A stretch of DNA of 64,000 nucleotides from Cryphonectria parasitica EP155 (taxonomy: Eukaryota > Ascomycota > Sordariomycetes > Diaporthales > Cryphonectriaceae), in the NCBI RefSeq assembly GCF_011745365.1, contig NW_024468910.1:2322068-2386067 (forward strand), written 5' to 3'. The notes beneath the pieces were generated by a model that was not told where the DNA came from, did no database searches, and saw nothing but the letters and a program-made list of their open reading frames with translations. Of this stretch, positions 44,592 to 57,042 are shown piece after piece. A program made the translations under genes and the position numbers. Position 1 is the first letter of the stretch. Every line of letters starts with the position of its first letter.

Positions 44592-47500
44592 CTTTATGGC
44601 TCAGCCTGAGCTGTTTCAATGTTGTGGATGCTCAGATTTGTCTAAGAAGGTCGAGACTAAGAAACGAGCAGGATGATTAATGATGTTCAGAGAGAGTTAT
44701 TGAGACGACGACCGGTGCTCAGGATTTTATATCCAGTCTGGGAGATTATACCTACCGCCCGACCGAGAGGCGACGGCACGACTGCCAGGGGCCAGACGCG
44801 GCGTGGTATGGCACTGTCTGCCTTGAGTCTAGATGGACTTGAGGCCGTCATCTTCGATACAACCAGTGAACATCAGCCATTCTGCTTTCGTCCACCAGCT
44901 AGAAAGCCCCGAGTACATGAGAAGGAACAGAAGCACATCTTGACATGTCTCTATCCAGTCAATGTGACTTGACACAAACAAACAAATATAAGGAAGAAAA
45001 TCGAAGACCGCGACATGTGTCGGTACGGATGTATACCTGCCCCGTGCAGAGTCTCGGTGTAATCGCGGGTCTCTTGCCCTTTCCCTTTTTCTCCCCTTCT
45101 TTATTTTCAACCTGTAGAAACTGAACAGGACCACAAATGCTGAGCCTCTTCCTCCCAATAGAATCACTCTCGGGGTCAGCTATGAAGTCGGAGCCGGAAG
45201 ATGGGACGGTCTCGGTCAATGGTGTACCATTGTGATAAAGGAGCATTCGAGGCGGAGACATAAAAACTTGTGCATGGAGGAGCCCCCTCGAGAGGGGGAA
45301 ACGGAAATGATGACAAGAAAAAAAAGAAAGAGATTATCAGATTCATTAAGATAAATCGCCAAATCTGATAGGACGAAATTGGCGCGGTCTCAACGCCTGA
45401 GGCAAGACATGCACCCTTGACATAGGGCTGAAATAGGGCGCCACACTGTAGGTGGGGTTGCATGATGTGCTCATGGACCACTCCCCCACTGCATCATCTT
45501 GCACCTCGAACAACGGCGACGACATGGGGCAAGGGAGAAAGAGTGGTGTGGACATGGCTGCGGCTCACATGTAAGCTGGTAGATGACATGCGCGCAGAGC
45601 TACATGTGGGTACCTTCAAAAGGTATGCAACGGCCGGCCTCGTCTCGGTGCTGAACGCCGAGAGAGGGCCCAGTACCCAAGCCATGTTTTTCAAGAACCA
45701 AAACAGAACTGATTGGAGAGGGATGAGTGGGGAATGATTGTGGCGGACTCGGGAGCCCGAGGAATTGTGCAGAGAAAAGTGCAAGAAAAAGAGAAGACGA
45801 GGCTGTAACACACTCGACTACACCGGCATGCATTTGACACTAAACCCACCGAGAGACCGAACGACAAGCATAAAACAATCCTTCCCAGATATGGATGTGC
45901 TTGCCGTCTCGGTACGGTCATTCTGATTTAGAAACCAACCATTCCTTAGGTCGTGAACTGCTTGTGTTAACTCCCGTCGATTGCGATTCTTGTGATGGGG
46001 ATCTGGAGACATCCCTGAAGAAAGTACTCTCATGTGCATTTCGGCAACCTCCACGTCTCTTGGGAAAGCCTCATCCAAACCGCCGAGGTTGTACGGATAT
46101 GCCTGAGGCAGTGTTAAATTCTCCTTGGCACCCAAGCCGCACCAGGGCGTCGCGATGCATCACAGCCCCGAGAGGTTTTCCACTTCAGGAAGGAGTCTCC
46201 GTTGACATAGCCATATGGAATTCCTCCGCGTGCGGAACCTAGTCCTTCGCAGCGGCTAACTATATGATGAGCAATGTAACGATAGGGCGAGAGTCTCACT
46301 CGTGGTGGTCGCTAGCAATCTCTCTCCCTCTCCACCCCCAAGAATTCTTCCGCAGCTTCTATGGATGACGGCCCGCGGGATCATGGCCAGAACGAGATCC
46401 TTCGTCCAGGAATGGTAATGACGGTTCCCCTCAAGAGGACTCGGTGGGCCTGAAGCGGGATCTACGTTGAAGGATGGCATGCCTGAGGCACTGTCTGAGA
46501 TGCTCCGCCAACGTCATGATCAAGTTCTTCCGTACTTTGGCCGCCCTCCCCTCCTCTCTCTGTCATTCTTTCACAGCTCGTTTCATACTTGCAAGCCCAC
46601 CGTCACGACAAGGACTTTCCTTGACAGTACAAACAATCCCTAAAATATCGTTCCAGTACCATGGGGCTGATTTACGATCAGCCGCATATGCACCAAGCCT
46701 CACAAGGCTGGTGTAACCACACAGGAACAAGTTCGAATCCCTCCGGTATAGATTACCCAGCAGTCATGCTTGCAGCACACGTGGGCGACCTGAAAATGAG
46801 GAGGTCAAGAGTGCGAGACTTCTGATCTGTATGTGATTGGGGTCGATATGAGACCATCTATGGCGCCTAGAAAGCCAGTTTTCTCGACCAACATGGACAG
46901 ACCTAGAGCCAATTATAGGAGACTCTATAGTTGCGGTTGTCCGCAGGAAAGACCTCAGAAACCTTGTCTGGTTGTCTTGCACATTTGTGGGCCAAAATAT
47001 GAAGGAGATTGTCGACTAGCCCCCAAAGAAAGTCCAGCTGCGAAAGATTCAGCCTCTCAGCTGTCCAAACGATGACCACCAAAATGAGCCCACGTTCGAA
47101 GTATCGCCGAATATTGCCACACTCGATTGTGTTTATGGACAGAACGATAGAGAAGAAGAAAAGAAAAAACCACCCGAGAAAAGAAACGCAGTCATCTCGG
47201 TCACTACTGGACGCCGGGGACCGAGAAACGTCCACCAGCGAGACACGCACCTAAACGTCCGGGCTCCCGTCAGCCGCATTCTGGGCGATAGCCACGACAT
47301 TGATAAGATGCACACGAAGGGACAAGAAGCGCTGAGTTTGACAACTTCTCATCCGAGCTTGCTGATCTCTGGGGGCTCAGGGAACGCCGTCATGATGATT
47401 CGGAAGCTCTCAACCAAAGGAGATGTTTCTATTTTAAAATCAAATGGAGATGATACAAAGGGAAGATAAAAGAAAGAAGGAAAGAAAGAAGTCTCAGCCC

Positions 47501-49184
47501 CTCAGCCTCAAAAGTCAGATGGGTGGACCGGGCCTTTTGAGAATTGCTACTTACTATGCCCTCACTTAGGCCGTTGATCGTCTCTGGCGCGCTCTATTGA
47601 TAGGCGTCAATTGTTTTCAGATGCCCGACGAGGCAACTTTGTTCACCTTCAACAACAATACTTGGAGTTGAAGGCCGAGGGAACATCGCCGTCCTTCGAC
47701 GACCGTGCCCAAATCAGCGCGGATTCTTGAGCAGTGAGTGGCCTTACTTCTCAAGTTTGAACCGGGAACAGGAAACGGACGAAGGGGGAGTTCCGCCGGG
47801 AAGAGAAAAGAAAGTATGCCTGGCAGAGTGTCTCTCCCCCGCCAGACAATTTGCACATGATCTGGTGGAGAGCAGCGCGCACCGATCGTTCATACCCACC
47901 ACGAAACCACAACCCAAGGCTGAATGACGATGCGGCGTTGCAAGCCCGGACACTACTTTGTACTACTTTGGCAAATATTGGAGCGAGGCCCAAATAAACA
48001 AAGACATCTCGTTGATAGATGTTGCGTTTTTTCGTAGATGATCATTGTTGCGCCTCTCTGATATCAAAAACAGGTCCTGATGGCCACACCGGCTTCAACG
48101 TCAAATCCAAGACAAAACAATCTATTCACAAAGAAGTATCAGTGTCTCTATCGCTTTCCGCTTTCAGATCTGTAGATGTTGGCCTAAGATGAAGGGCGCG
48201 AAAGCGTGACAGCCAGGTCATCACTGCCGTCAGGTCTGAGTGAAAGTGAAAGTGCAAGCCTTGTTCTTGTTTCAAGAGTGTCGAAATTGGCAATACGATA
48301 GTGAAAAAGAGATCGATACGCCGACAACAACTGTCTATCAGGTACTCACTTACTGGTTGGGCTGATGGATGACTGACCGGGAGAGGGAGAAAGAGAGAAA
48401 GAGAGACAAGCAGAGTCCAGATGAGCTCAGTTCACCCAATAGATCCTGGCGGGGCAGGTGGGCCTAAAACAAGCTTCGCGCCGTAGTGGGTCGCGCCGAG
48501 GGGACGGCGCGCTGGTCTGGGCCAAGCGCCGTGCTCTTCCAAGCCTAAACCAGCAGGACAGACCCTTCGTCATTGGCGACGTTTCATTGCGAGCCCTCTC
48601 ACCCAACGTCATCGTCTTGGCATCCTTGTTTCCCTTTCTCTCCCCCCTTGGCTTAGGCCATTAAAAGCGTGCTAGACGCCAGCTCCCTTGGTGAAAGCAG
48701 CTGGAGGGAGACTTTTTTTCTCTTCTTGGGACTTTCTTTTTCGGATCGAGAACGTCATCTATCCAATTGCCATGATCAGAGTGCTCGATCTTGAAATCCT
48801 TATTCACTGCTTCAAATAGCAGTCTGCTGCTCCTTGCTCTTTGATCCTGCTTCTACTCCCTTTCCCCCCAAGGCGTCGCGATATCTATTGAGATTCCTGG
48901 AACGAGAGTGAATCAAAATCACGGCACACCGAGACTTTGTGACGCCTGTACGCGAGATAAGAGACGACAAACATTCCTCCACGAGACTGTTAAAATCCAC
49001 GAGACCAAACGAGACGGTACCCTGCCTTGTTCCCTCACAATCACTTCCCACCTGATTCTTGAACGGAATAGGTCTGCCTCAGCTTCGACCTCGGATCGAG
49101 ACAGGCGCATACAACTATATCTTTCCACACCAAGCAACATACCTACCGAAGGCAGCACACTCCTCTCCCAAACAGCTGTTCAAG
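44592..49184. other. Gene-poor accessory-looking region, 4.6 kb
   Basis: After the TATA box, only short frames. The best is minus 45261-44959 (100 codons from a true ATG, start MSPPRMLLYHNGTPL). Others are minus 45555-45346, minus 46480-46256 and plus 46848-47075 (75 codons, six Cys, core YSCGCP...HICG). None has a recognisable domain or decisive splice sites. A tRNA B-box-like GTTCGAATCC near 46731 does not fold into a tRNA. The last ~300 bp should carry the MARVEL gene promoter and leader. Confidence 0.45.
44725..44731 (-). promoter_or_regulatory. TATA box for the small zinc-ribbon gene at 44246-44591
   Basis: TATAAAA on the minus strand (GGATATAAAATCC in context), 134 bp upstream of the ATG at 44591. 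Spacing allows a leader of about 100 nt. Supported by position and sequence only. Confidence 0.45.
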
Positions 49185-49649
49185 ATGGGCGTCTTCGGCT
49201 TCGCCCTCTCCTACATCGCCTTCTCGGCCCTGCATATCGTCCAGCTCGCCCTCGGCCTGGCGGTATGCGGGCTCTATGGCCAGGACCTGCACCGCGCGCA
49301 CGACGCGGGCGTATATACGGACTCGAAATGGGTGTACGCGGTGATTGTAGGCGCGCTGAGCGCCTTCACGGCGATTGTGTACCTGATCCCCTTTGTCCTG
49401 CGCATCTGGCTCGTCTGGGCCTGGGACCTGGTGCTGTTCGTGCTGTGGATCGCGCTCTTTGGTGTCTTTGGCAAGATGTACATACACGAGAACCCTGAGG
49501 GCGACAGCGGCATCCAGCGCATGAAGAACGCCGTCTGGGTTGATCTGGTCTCCGCACTGCTGTGGCTCTTGCTTGCCGTCGCTGCGTTTGGATATTGGTG
49601 GGGCCACCGCGAGAGGCATACGCGCTTCACCGGCCGCGCGAGGGTGTAG
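49185..49649 (+). CDS. MARVEL-domain four-transmembrane protein
   Basis: Single exon, 154 aa. Four hydrophobic helices at about 6-30, 49-70, 78-98 and 115-138, with short loops, are the MARVEL fold. This family sits in lipid-ordered membrane patches and vesicles (Nce102 and Sur7-related neighbourhoods in fungi). The loop between helices 1 and 2 carries LYGQDLHRAHDAGVYTDSKW and the third loop IHENPEGDSGIQRMKNAVW, both resembling fungal MARVEL-domain proteins. The C-terminus is short, basic and cytosolic (HRERHTRFTGRARV). There is no signal peptide, as the first helix acts as anchor. The start was chosen at the ATG in AAGATGG context directly before helix 1; the longer upstream frame is not hydrophobic and begins at a non-ATG codon. 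Codon use is strongly G/C-ending, unlike the flanking sequence, which supports a real gene. Confidence 0.88.
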   Translation: MGVFGFALSYIAFSALHIVQLALGLAVCGLYGQDLHRAHDAGVYTDSKWVYAVIVGALSAFTAIVYLIPFVLRIWLVWAWDLVLFVLWIALFGVFGKMYIHENPEGDSGIQRMKNAVWVDLVSALLWLLLAVAAFGYWWGHRERHTRFTGRARV

Positions 49650-52600
49650 AGCCCCTTCCCCGAGTCCAAGAACGACGAGAAGCCAGTCATTGCCCGATGC
49701 CGTCAGCAGTGGCTTTGATGGGGCTTGAGAAAGGGAATGTGGCTGCAGGTGATTCAGCGGGGTACCGGCGTGAAGGTTACACAGGGATGACCATCGGGTG
49801 CGCCTTTTACGTTTCTTGTGGTGATAATGATGATGGGACATGGTGTTGGCAGCGGAGGGCGTGGTCTGGGTAGTTGTTGAGAGAACGGGATGTACGAGCG
49901 GGTTTCCGATGTTTGTCTATCTTCATGGTTTGATATCTCACGTTTCCAGTTTGTGGGGTTGAATGTTTTGGTTCCTTCACTTTGCAAAGATTCCCATATA
50001 CCATTAGAACACAAGACATTAAACTTCACATCTACATAATAATCCTATTGTACACCATTTCTTGGTGGATTCTGCGAATCATCTGTAACGGACGCTCTTC
50101 AGATCTTGCCTACCCACAGTACATGGCCCACATGCCTTCTAGGTCGATCAGATCCACAAACATACCTCCAAATGTACCCAACTTAGCTTCTATTGTTGAT
50201 CATCCAGTCTAGGGTAAAGCTCCGAAAGTGATCTCCTACTTTCTTACTGCTAGAGTTGGTAGCCCAAGTCATTTACATGCTTCGTTGTCCAGACTTTGCC
50301 AGAGTCCTTGACCATTGACAAGTAGAGTATCTGGAACAAGTTGTCCCTGAGCTGCATGGGAAGAGAGAAAACGCTGGTAGTACCACGGAAACAGGACAAA
50401 AGCAGCACTTCATCACCAGCACAACGCCCCTGTGTGTGGGTGTTGCGGGGGTGTCTGGGTGACGTCAGCAGTGCAGGACCCCACCCACCATTTGCTGTCC
50501 TCCGTCCTGTTCCTCCTCCTCCTCCTCCTCTTACAAATCGGTTGCAGCAAAAAAGCAGCCGCACCACAAAAAAGATACCAAATCGAGACATCTCGAGGCA
50601 GGCAGAGTAGCCATGTGTGCCATGGTAAGATGGGAATATCCACAGCTTGGCAGGCAGGCAGGGAACATGACAATCCTGGCCCCCTAGATCCTGGCGATTT
50701 TCTGTCGGCAATTGGACCTTTCTACAGCTGCTGCAACAACATTGGTCGCACATTTGAGATTGGAAGAGAGCTGCTGGCACACCGTTATTCTTCTCGCTCC
50801 TCCCCTGCGGAAATTTTCTCAGAAAACGCGACCAAGCTCAGGATGGAAATGTCGTTGCTGATCATGATACGATTTCGGTAACTGTGCTATGTAGGCGCAC
50901 TCGGACGGTTGCACAGACCTGTGCTTGAAGCGAATGGAAGAGGCGTTCAAAGGGTTTTCAGAACTGCAACTCAATGACGGCATCATAGAAGGGCTTTCAC
51001 ACATGCGGCACAAAGGACTCTCCCACGAGATGTCACCGCCGGAAAATACCGGTGCCTCTTTGGTATGGCCACGGGTCTGTCCATGCGCAGGCTGACTGGA
51101 TGGTGACAGAGCCATGTGGGCATCAAGCGCTGGAGGAGCACGATTCGACATCCCGCTGCTGGTGCACAACGCTGGTGTTATCGAAGAACAAAAACACCCA
51201 CCAGTCGAAACAGAGAGAGATTGAAAAAGGAAGGGTTGCATGGTGCAAACCCCAGGATCAGCATTGCGCTGCGGCCCAAGCGGCAGATCTTTTCCCAGCA
51301 AGGCATCTTTCTCACCAAAGTCTCCGTTTGCATCCCTACCCAACGCGTCACGAAAGCCTGGTCACGGTTCTCAAACGTGTGCTGTGTTCGTGGACCCAGG
51401 CCCCTTCGCTTCCAAGATGCCGAAGAAGGGGATCGAGAGAACGAGAAGAAACCACCAGACACCCACGAAAGCCAACATGTGCGTTTGCACCCTTGCCTCT
51501 GCTCTCCCGACAAGGAGTTTTATCCCTCCAAGGATATCAAATGACAGCTCAGACGGCGTCCTTTAGGGGACCCGCCATTAGCGCAAACTTCAGGCTCCCT
51601 GCATGTCTTGGATGATAGCTATGCGATGGCTGCATTGCCTGCCTATCAGCCTGTTGGGATATTGCAGGATTGAAGGGGGGTGGGGGGGGGTGCCAAGAAC
51701 ACGCAGTAGATGATTCTTCTCACTTCTTGCTGTCCTGGCCCGAACTTGTACGACCACAGAGGACAATTAGCTGGCCAGACCACTCGTGCAGAAGAGGTGT
51801 ATGAAGAGGAGGAGAATGGAGGTTGTTGAGAAATGATGCTGGGATGACGACGAGATCCTGGATCGGACCCCTCATATTACCGACCACTCTGCGGTTTCTT
51901 CGGCAGTCACTCTTGGTTCGATAAATTGCTCGACGAATCAGAAAGGAAAAGGAAGAAGAATAAAAGAAAGTCTCCAGTGAACCACCGACGACGTGTCGCC
52001 CCGATAAGCATAAGGTCTGAGTGAGGAGGAGTGCTTTTGAAGGAATCAATCTCGGCCACGACTTGGCCACCTCAGCATGCGTTTCACAAACGGATACGTA
52101 CAGCTGTGGCGTTCTGGGCGTACCCATGCGATATGTTATGGGATCTCAAGATGCTGCAAGGACTGGCCGTGCCACTAACAGGCTATGTACGTCGCCCAGT
52201 TTGGCAAGCCGCCGGAGGATTGGGGGGGGGGGGGGGGGGTTTGGATCAGGAGGAGGCGAGGAAGAACTGGAAGATCGGGAGGAGGGCTGGCAGGAAGTGC
52301 GACGGTGTCTCTTTCCCCTTCAGCTTTCTCTGCATGGTGCTGTTGATCTTTGTTCAGGGTCTGCTAAAATCCTAGTGAAGCCCAAACAGGGTGTGGAAGT
52401 GCTGTGGTGATCACTGCTGTTGTTGTGTCTAGCGCCCTGATATTCATAGACCACCCCGGCATTGACTGACTGGATTGGGCACAGATTCATCCTGACAAGC
52501 ACAGCACACAGATATGCATGTGGGTTTCCAAGCCAAAGAAGGGGGCTTGGTAATGAGGGTCAACTTTTGCCCCTTGCCTCTGTTCGCTTCTCTGCCTTTG

Positions 52601-54637
52601 TCTTCTCTTTGTGACCATGACAGCTTCTCAGGCACACATAAACAGCCCTGTTGTTTAAGAATGAGGTCATGGAGTGGTCAGTTGTCTGCTGTGTCTCTCT
52701 CGTGATGTCGTTTCGGTTTTGAGAGGTCATTCCGCTTAACCGAATAGCCACTCATGCAACCTTCCAATGTACACAGGGGGGGGGATGGAAGGTCATTTTT
52801 TGTGCCCACCTAAGCCTAAAGTCTAAAATTGTAGCCACAGTAGGTGACCAAAAAAATGACAGAAGAGAGCTCCGGGGTAAGGGGAGAAGAGAAACGGGAC
52901 GTGCCATCAGGGGATACCAGCTGCACTGCAACTGCAGGCCAGCAGGCCAGCAGAACCCATTTCTTGATTTCCCTGTTGGATAAGTAGGTTGATGACTTAT
53001 TATTCTGTCCTGCTCGATCCTGCAGGCAACTAGTTTGTCAAGCATGTCGCTGTTCTTTCTCATGTATTTGTTGAGCATTTCTTCTAGAAACAACATTATC
53101 TTTTTGGATTCTTTTCAAGTTTCTTTTTCACCCCGCTCGCGCCCCCTTCCCATAACCAGCACCAACCTCATCCATCCGCCAAACACTGCAAAGCTCACCA
53201 CCGTTTTATTCCCGCCAATACATCAGATCTCAACCAGACTATTTGTTCTTGTTCCACCCTTGAAACCAGACACAGGCATCCCCCAGCGGAAGTTGGTTGT
53301 GACCTTTAATCGCCTGACATCTTCTCGGTGGGCCTGAACCACATTTCTTGCCTGACCAGTGGGGCCAATTACAGCGCCTGCAGAGAGAAGAAGAGGGAGA
53401 ACAGAGAGCGAGAAGACTCAGAGCAATTCCGTTTGCTGCAGGGGCTTTTTTGCAGGGCCCAGGTCAGAGCTTGTCTACATACCATCACTTCTGATATCAG
53501 CAGTGCAAACGGCGAACGGGCGGCCCAACCGACAATCCTGGGCGACAAGGCAAAACGACCAACAACAAACGACACATCGGTTTCGTTTTTCAGTCAGCAA
53601 CAAGGAATAAAGAAAGAAAAAAAACTTCGCACACACAATTTGACTTGATCTCACCGTCAGATTGAGGCACTACACGAAGCACCTTGCTCGTGTCGCTTTT
53701 TTGGGGATAAGGATTATCCTTACCTCTTTGCTGCGAGAAGCCGCCCGGTCTGTTTGCAAAGAAAGTCACCAAATCCGCTTTTCGATATCGCTTCCATAAA
53801 GCCCTTAAAAGTCGTCGGTGAAGGAGGAGGAAGAAGAAGAAGAAGAAGGAGGAGAAAACCATATACCAAGCCTCATTGCCCATCGTCCGTCTTTTATTGA
53901 GCACAACACTGCAAAGTCTTCATAACCATCGGCATCTTGGATCTTTTCCTTTGGAGTTCGGTGAGTAAACATACTTCTCCGTTTCTGCCGTGTTTGTCTC
54001 TGCAACTTCGCAACCCAAGACTCCTTCATCAGCTTGGACCGGCTCCACGCACACCGAGTTGAGCCATCCTGATTCTCCCTACGCAGCGTGTCTGATGACA
54101 ATTATGCGGCTCCTAAGGATGATTCTTCTTGCTGGGCAAAGACGAGGCTCTCTTTTGTACTGCCTCCACCAGCGGCTGAACTCTATCTTGGATGCTCCAC
54201 ATGTTTCTCTCGGCACGCTGGCGCCATCTCGGGGGGGGGGGGGGAAGACGGATCTGTTGCCGTGCTAGTGGCATTGCGGAGGGGCGTATCTTGGCCCAAA
54301 GGTCCAGTATAAGCCCACAAGGGCAGCTTCTTCGTCTTAAGCAAAGGTTCGCGTGGCCCTCGCAGCGGCCCCCAGACCTCCACCTAGAGCCTATTATTCC
54401 TCTCCCACCCTGCCCCCTACCGCCCTCTCTCCCTCTCCCTTGGCCTGCCTCGAGCCTGTTCGATCTAATCACACCACCGCATCGTCACGATCCCCAAAAC
54501 CCTCCATGGTTGATCTACGTACAGCTCAACACCATGCGGATCCCTCCTGGCTGACTCGAAGAAAAGAAGAGAACAAAATGATAATAATACATGTATAGAC
54601 ATTATTGGACGATCGCTTCCTGCCTCAGCTGGTCACT
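49650..54637. other. Gene-poor region, 5 kb
   Basis: No gene supported. Overlapping frames near 50819-51615 on both strands (minus 174 codons; plus 51240-51566, 108 codons, Ser/Pro-rich) are the longest but have no domain. Homopolymers: G18 at 52222-52239 and G14 at 54231-54244, with GAA/GGA triplets near 53825-53855. The last few hundred bases are CT-rich leader-like sequence for the next gene. Confidence 0.45.
52222..52239. repeat. Poly-G homopolymer, 18 nt
   Basis: Longest G run in the window, flanked by single T bases. Confidence 0.92.
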
Positions 54638-57042
54638 ATGCTGCCCACCACGAACGTGCTCGGTCGCTCGGCGGCCCTGAACCCTTCTATACTGCCAATA
54701 CATCTAATTGAATCAGCTGCGGAGGATACCGGCACCGGCACCGTCATCAGACCCCGCAGGAGGACCTATTCGAGCTCCTCGGATTCCTCGGTTGCGAGTG
54801 TACGCTCTGAGGATCAATTCGTTTTCTCCCCCTACCGCACGCCATCTCACGAACAGGCGTCCTTCTTCCCACCAACAAAAACAGCAGCCATGGCAGCGCA
54901 GCGAGGAGAACCAATACTGCTCGATTACGATACAGACGTAGAAGGCGGTAGTGAACGAAAACGAGCTGTTGGTAAGCTTGACCCGAGAATATCCCTTTTC
55001 CGTCCTAACATTGCCCAACTTCATTTGTGTGTCACCTGCGGACCCCAAACCCCCGGAGACGTCGGTCGTGTTTGCATGTTACAGCATGGCTGCGGCGCCC
55101 GTTAGTGCAGGTGTCAGTCATCAGCGTGTGTCGTGGCATCTCAAGTCGTGTACTACAGGGGGAGTGTCGATCGGATCGTCGTTGTCCAGTGCGACATTGC
55201 TTCTGATTCTGCTTCTGCTGGAGGGAGAGTTGGAGTTGGACATGGAGAATTCGTTCCTGTCGTCGTTGTTGGGCTGTGACAGTGTAGCAGGCTCTGTGCG
55301 CTGCGACTCAGGGTCCTCCTCCTATGTCTCACGACACGGGTCTGTCGTCCTTGGTCCAACCCCGGCTTTTACCGTCCATCCGCATTCCCGGCTCAAGGTG
55401 CCGCCTGTCAAGGGCTAGACAGCTCCTCGCAGCGTCGCATTTCTTTTGCGATTCAGGCAGCTGTCAGGATGGGCCACTAACCGGAATCTGCGCAAGCGCG
55501 TCTCCCGCTTAAAATTGTCTCAGGGCCAGGGGAGGCTACCATTACTGGGTATGCAAAGCACGGCAAGGTATCGTGGGGAGGGGCTCCTTAGGGGCCATTA
55601 GTGCCGGCTACAACGCCCTTGCCAATGGCGTTTGGGGACGTCATCTGTTGCCCACTGCAGCAGGCAGATCAGATCCTCTTTCTTTTTTCTTTCTCCGCAA
55701 CGATGGCAACGGTTTCCCTTCATGCATATAGTCCAGAGTGACAACACTACTTTCAGTTTTTGGTTTTGCTCTTTTCTCTTTTCTGTCTTTTGAGAATCGG
55801 CTGACTGTTCTCCCTTCCCTTTCTAGCTGCAAGAGATATCACCCAGACCTCTAGCCAATTGGCAGACAGCAAATCAACGATCATATCCTCATCTAGTGAG
55901 CCCCCCACGCCGCACTCCAAGCCTATCGCGATTGAACTGCCTCAATCCCTCTCGCGCAAGATTGCGTCCAGTTCTGCCTACACCCCCATTGAGCCTCTAT
56001 CCGCCCGCGGCGATATCTCAGGGTAAGTCCTTGCTTGTATCGGTTGATCCATCATTCAATTAGGAGGGACGAGGGGGACTGGCTGGCTGACCATGGCTTT
56101 GACAACTGTCGTAGTGGTTACTTTCCGTTCCACGAAGACCCTGACGAGCGAATTCATCGTCCACACCCTTTCCACGAGGCTGCAAAGGCGGCCAAACGTG
56201 CCTCTGAAGAGTGGCAGCACGAGGATCCTCAGGCCAGCAGTACTCAGGCCAGCAGCGCACAGGCCGGTGGTGAAGCTTTCGCAGCCACCACAGCGAGTGT
56301 GAGCCGGTCTTCGGTCCCCAAGCCCACCGTGTCCAAGTCAAACTCAAAGGCCCATCACTCGAAAGTGAGCTCGGTCAAGATGCCTCCATCGCGGGGTACC
56401 GGTCACAACACTCCCGTCACATCATACAACCCAGGCGGTTTGGGCGACATCCCCATTCCTTTGGGGAAGTATTACCCAAGTAATTATGAAGCCGCAAGGG
56501 CACGGAAGCAGGGCCAATCTTCCTCTCCCTCCCGCACACAAACTTCCCGAAGCAGCCTTCGACCGCCCTTCACCGCCGACACCACGCCTTGCATCAAATC
56601 AGACACCGCCGTGCCGCAGGTCAATCGGCCAGATGCACCACGAGAACGATCCGACTCGGAGGCGAAGCGAAGACTGCAGCAGTATCAGCGCGATATGGTT
56701 GCGCAGGCTACCCAAGCCGCACGACACCTTGCCAATTCTAATGGTGCATCAGCGACTCTCGCCTCGGTGCATGGTGTGACCTTGCAGAAATTCATCAAGG
56801 GACCGCATGGGCCTATCTCCCCGCGCCTGCAGCCCCTCGGTAGTCCTGGACCGGTCACCCCCATGGACCTCGAGAATCAAGGCGGCGACGGTGGATACCT
56901 TGCGCGCGGCCGGGCTGTCCCAAGCCCGGATGCTGGTCGCGAGATGGAGGCTATAGCTCGGGCCATGAAGGCCGAGGACGAGCGAAGGCGTCGAGAGGGC
57001 AGAAGCTCTCCGGCCGTCGAGGCGGGTGGATTCCTCTTCTGA
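54638..57042 (+). CDS. Uncharacterised disordered protein, conserved-looking (485 aa)
   Basis: Three exons: 54638-54971, 55827-56022, 56115-57042. Introns are 855 bp (GTAAGC...TCTAG) and 92 bp (GTAAGT...CGTAG); the total is 1458 nt and closes exactly in frame. Splicing yields KRAV-AARDITQTSS and ARGDISG-GYFPFHEDPD. I do not recognise the family. Visible features: Ser-rich N-terminus with RRRTYSSSSDSS; an LDYDTDVEGG acidic patch; a GYFPFHEDPDERIHRPHPFHEAA motif at the start of exon 3 that looks like a short conserved core; NPGGLGDIPIPLGKYYPSNYE; a long disordered Ser/Thr/Pro stretch; a short helix (SEAKRRLQQYQRDMVAQATQAARHL); and a Lys/Arg/Glu C-terminal helix (AIARAMKAEDERRRREG). No membrane segment or signal peptide. 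The start ATG at 54638 follows a pyrimidine/purine-rich leader; the frame extends upstream only through non-ATG codons. The 855-bp intron could hide an additional exon. Confidence 0.75.

Noticed and set aside
46660..46765. Possible tRNA (GTTCGAATCC B-box-like sequence near 46731)
   Set aside because: The five bases on either side of the loop do not pair as a T stem and no acceptor or D arm can be formed.
50819..51615. Overlapping frames on both strands at 51 kb as a gene
   Set aside because: No domain, ambiguous strand and no decisive introns; the Ser/Pro composition is uninformative.
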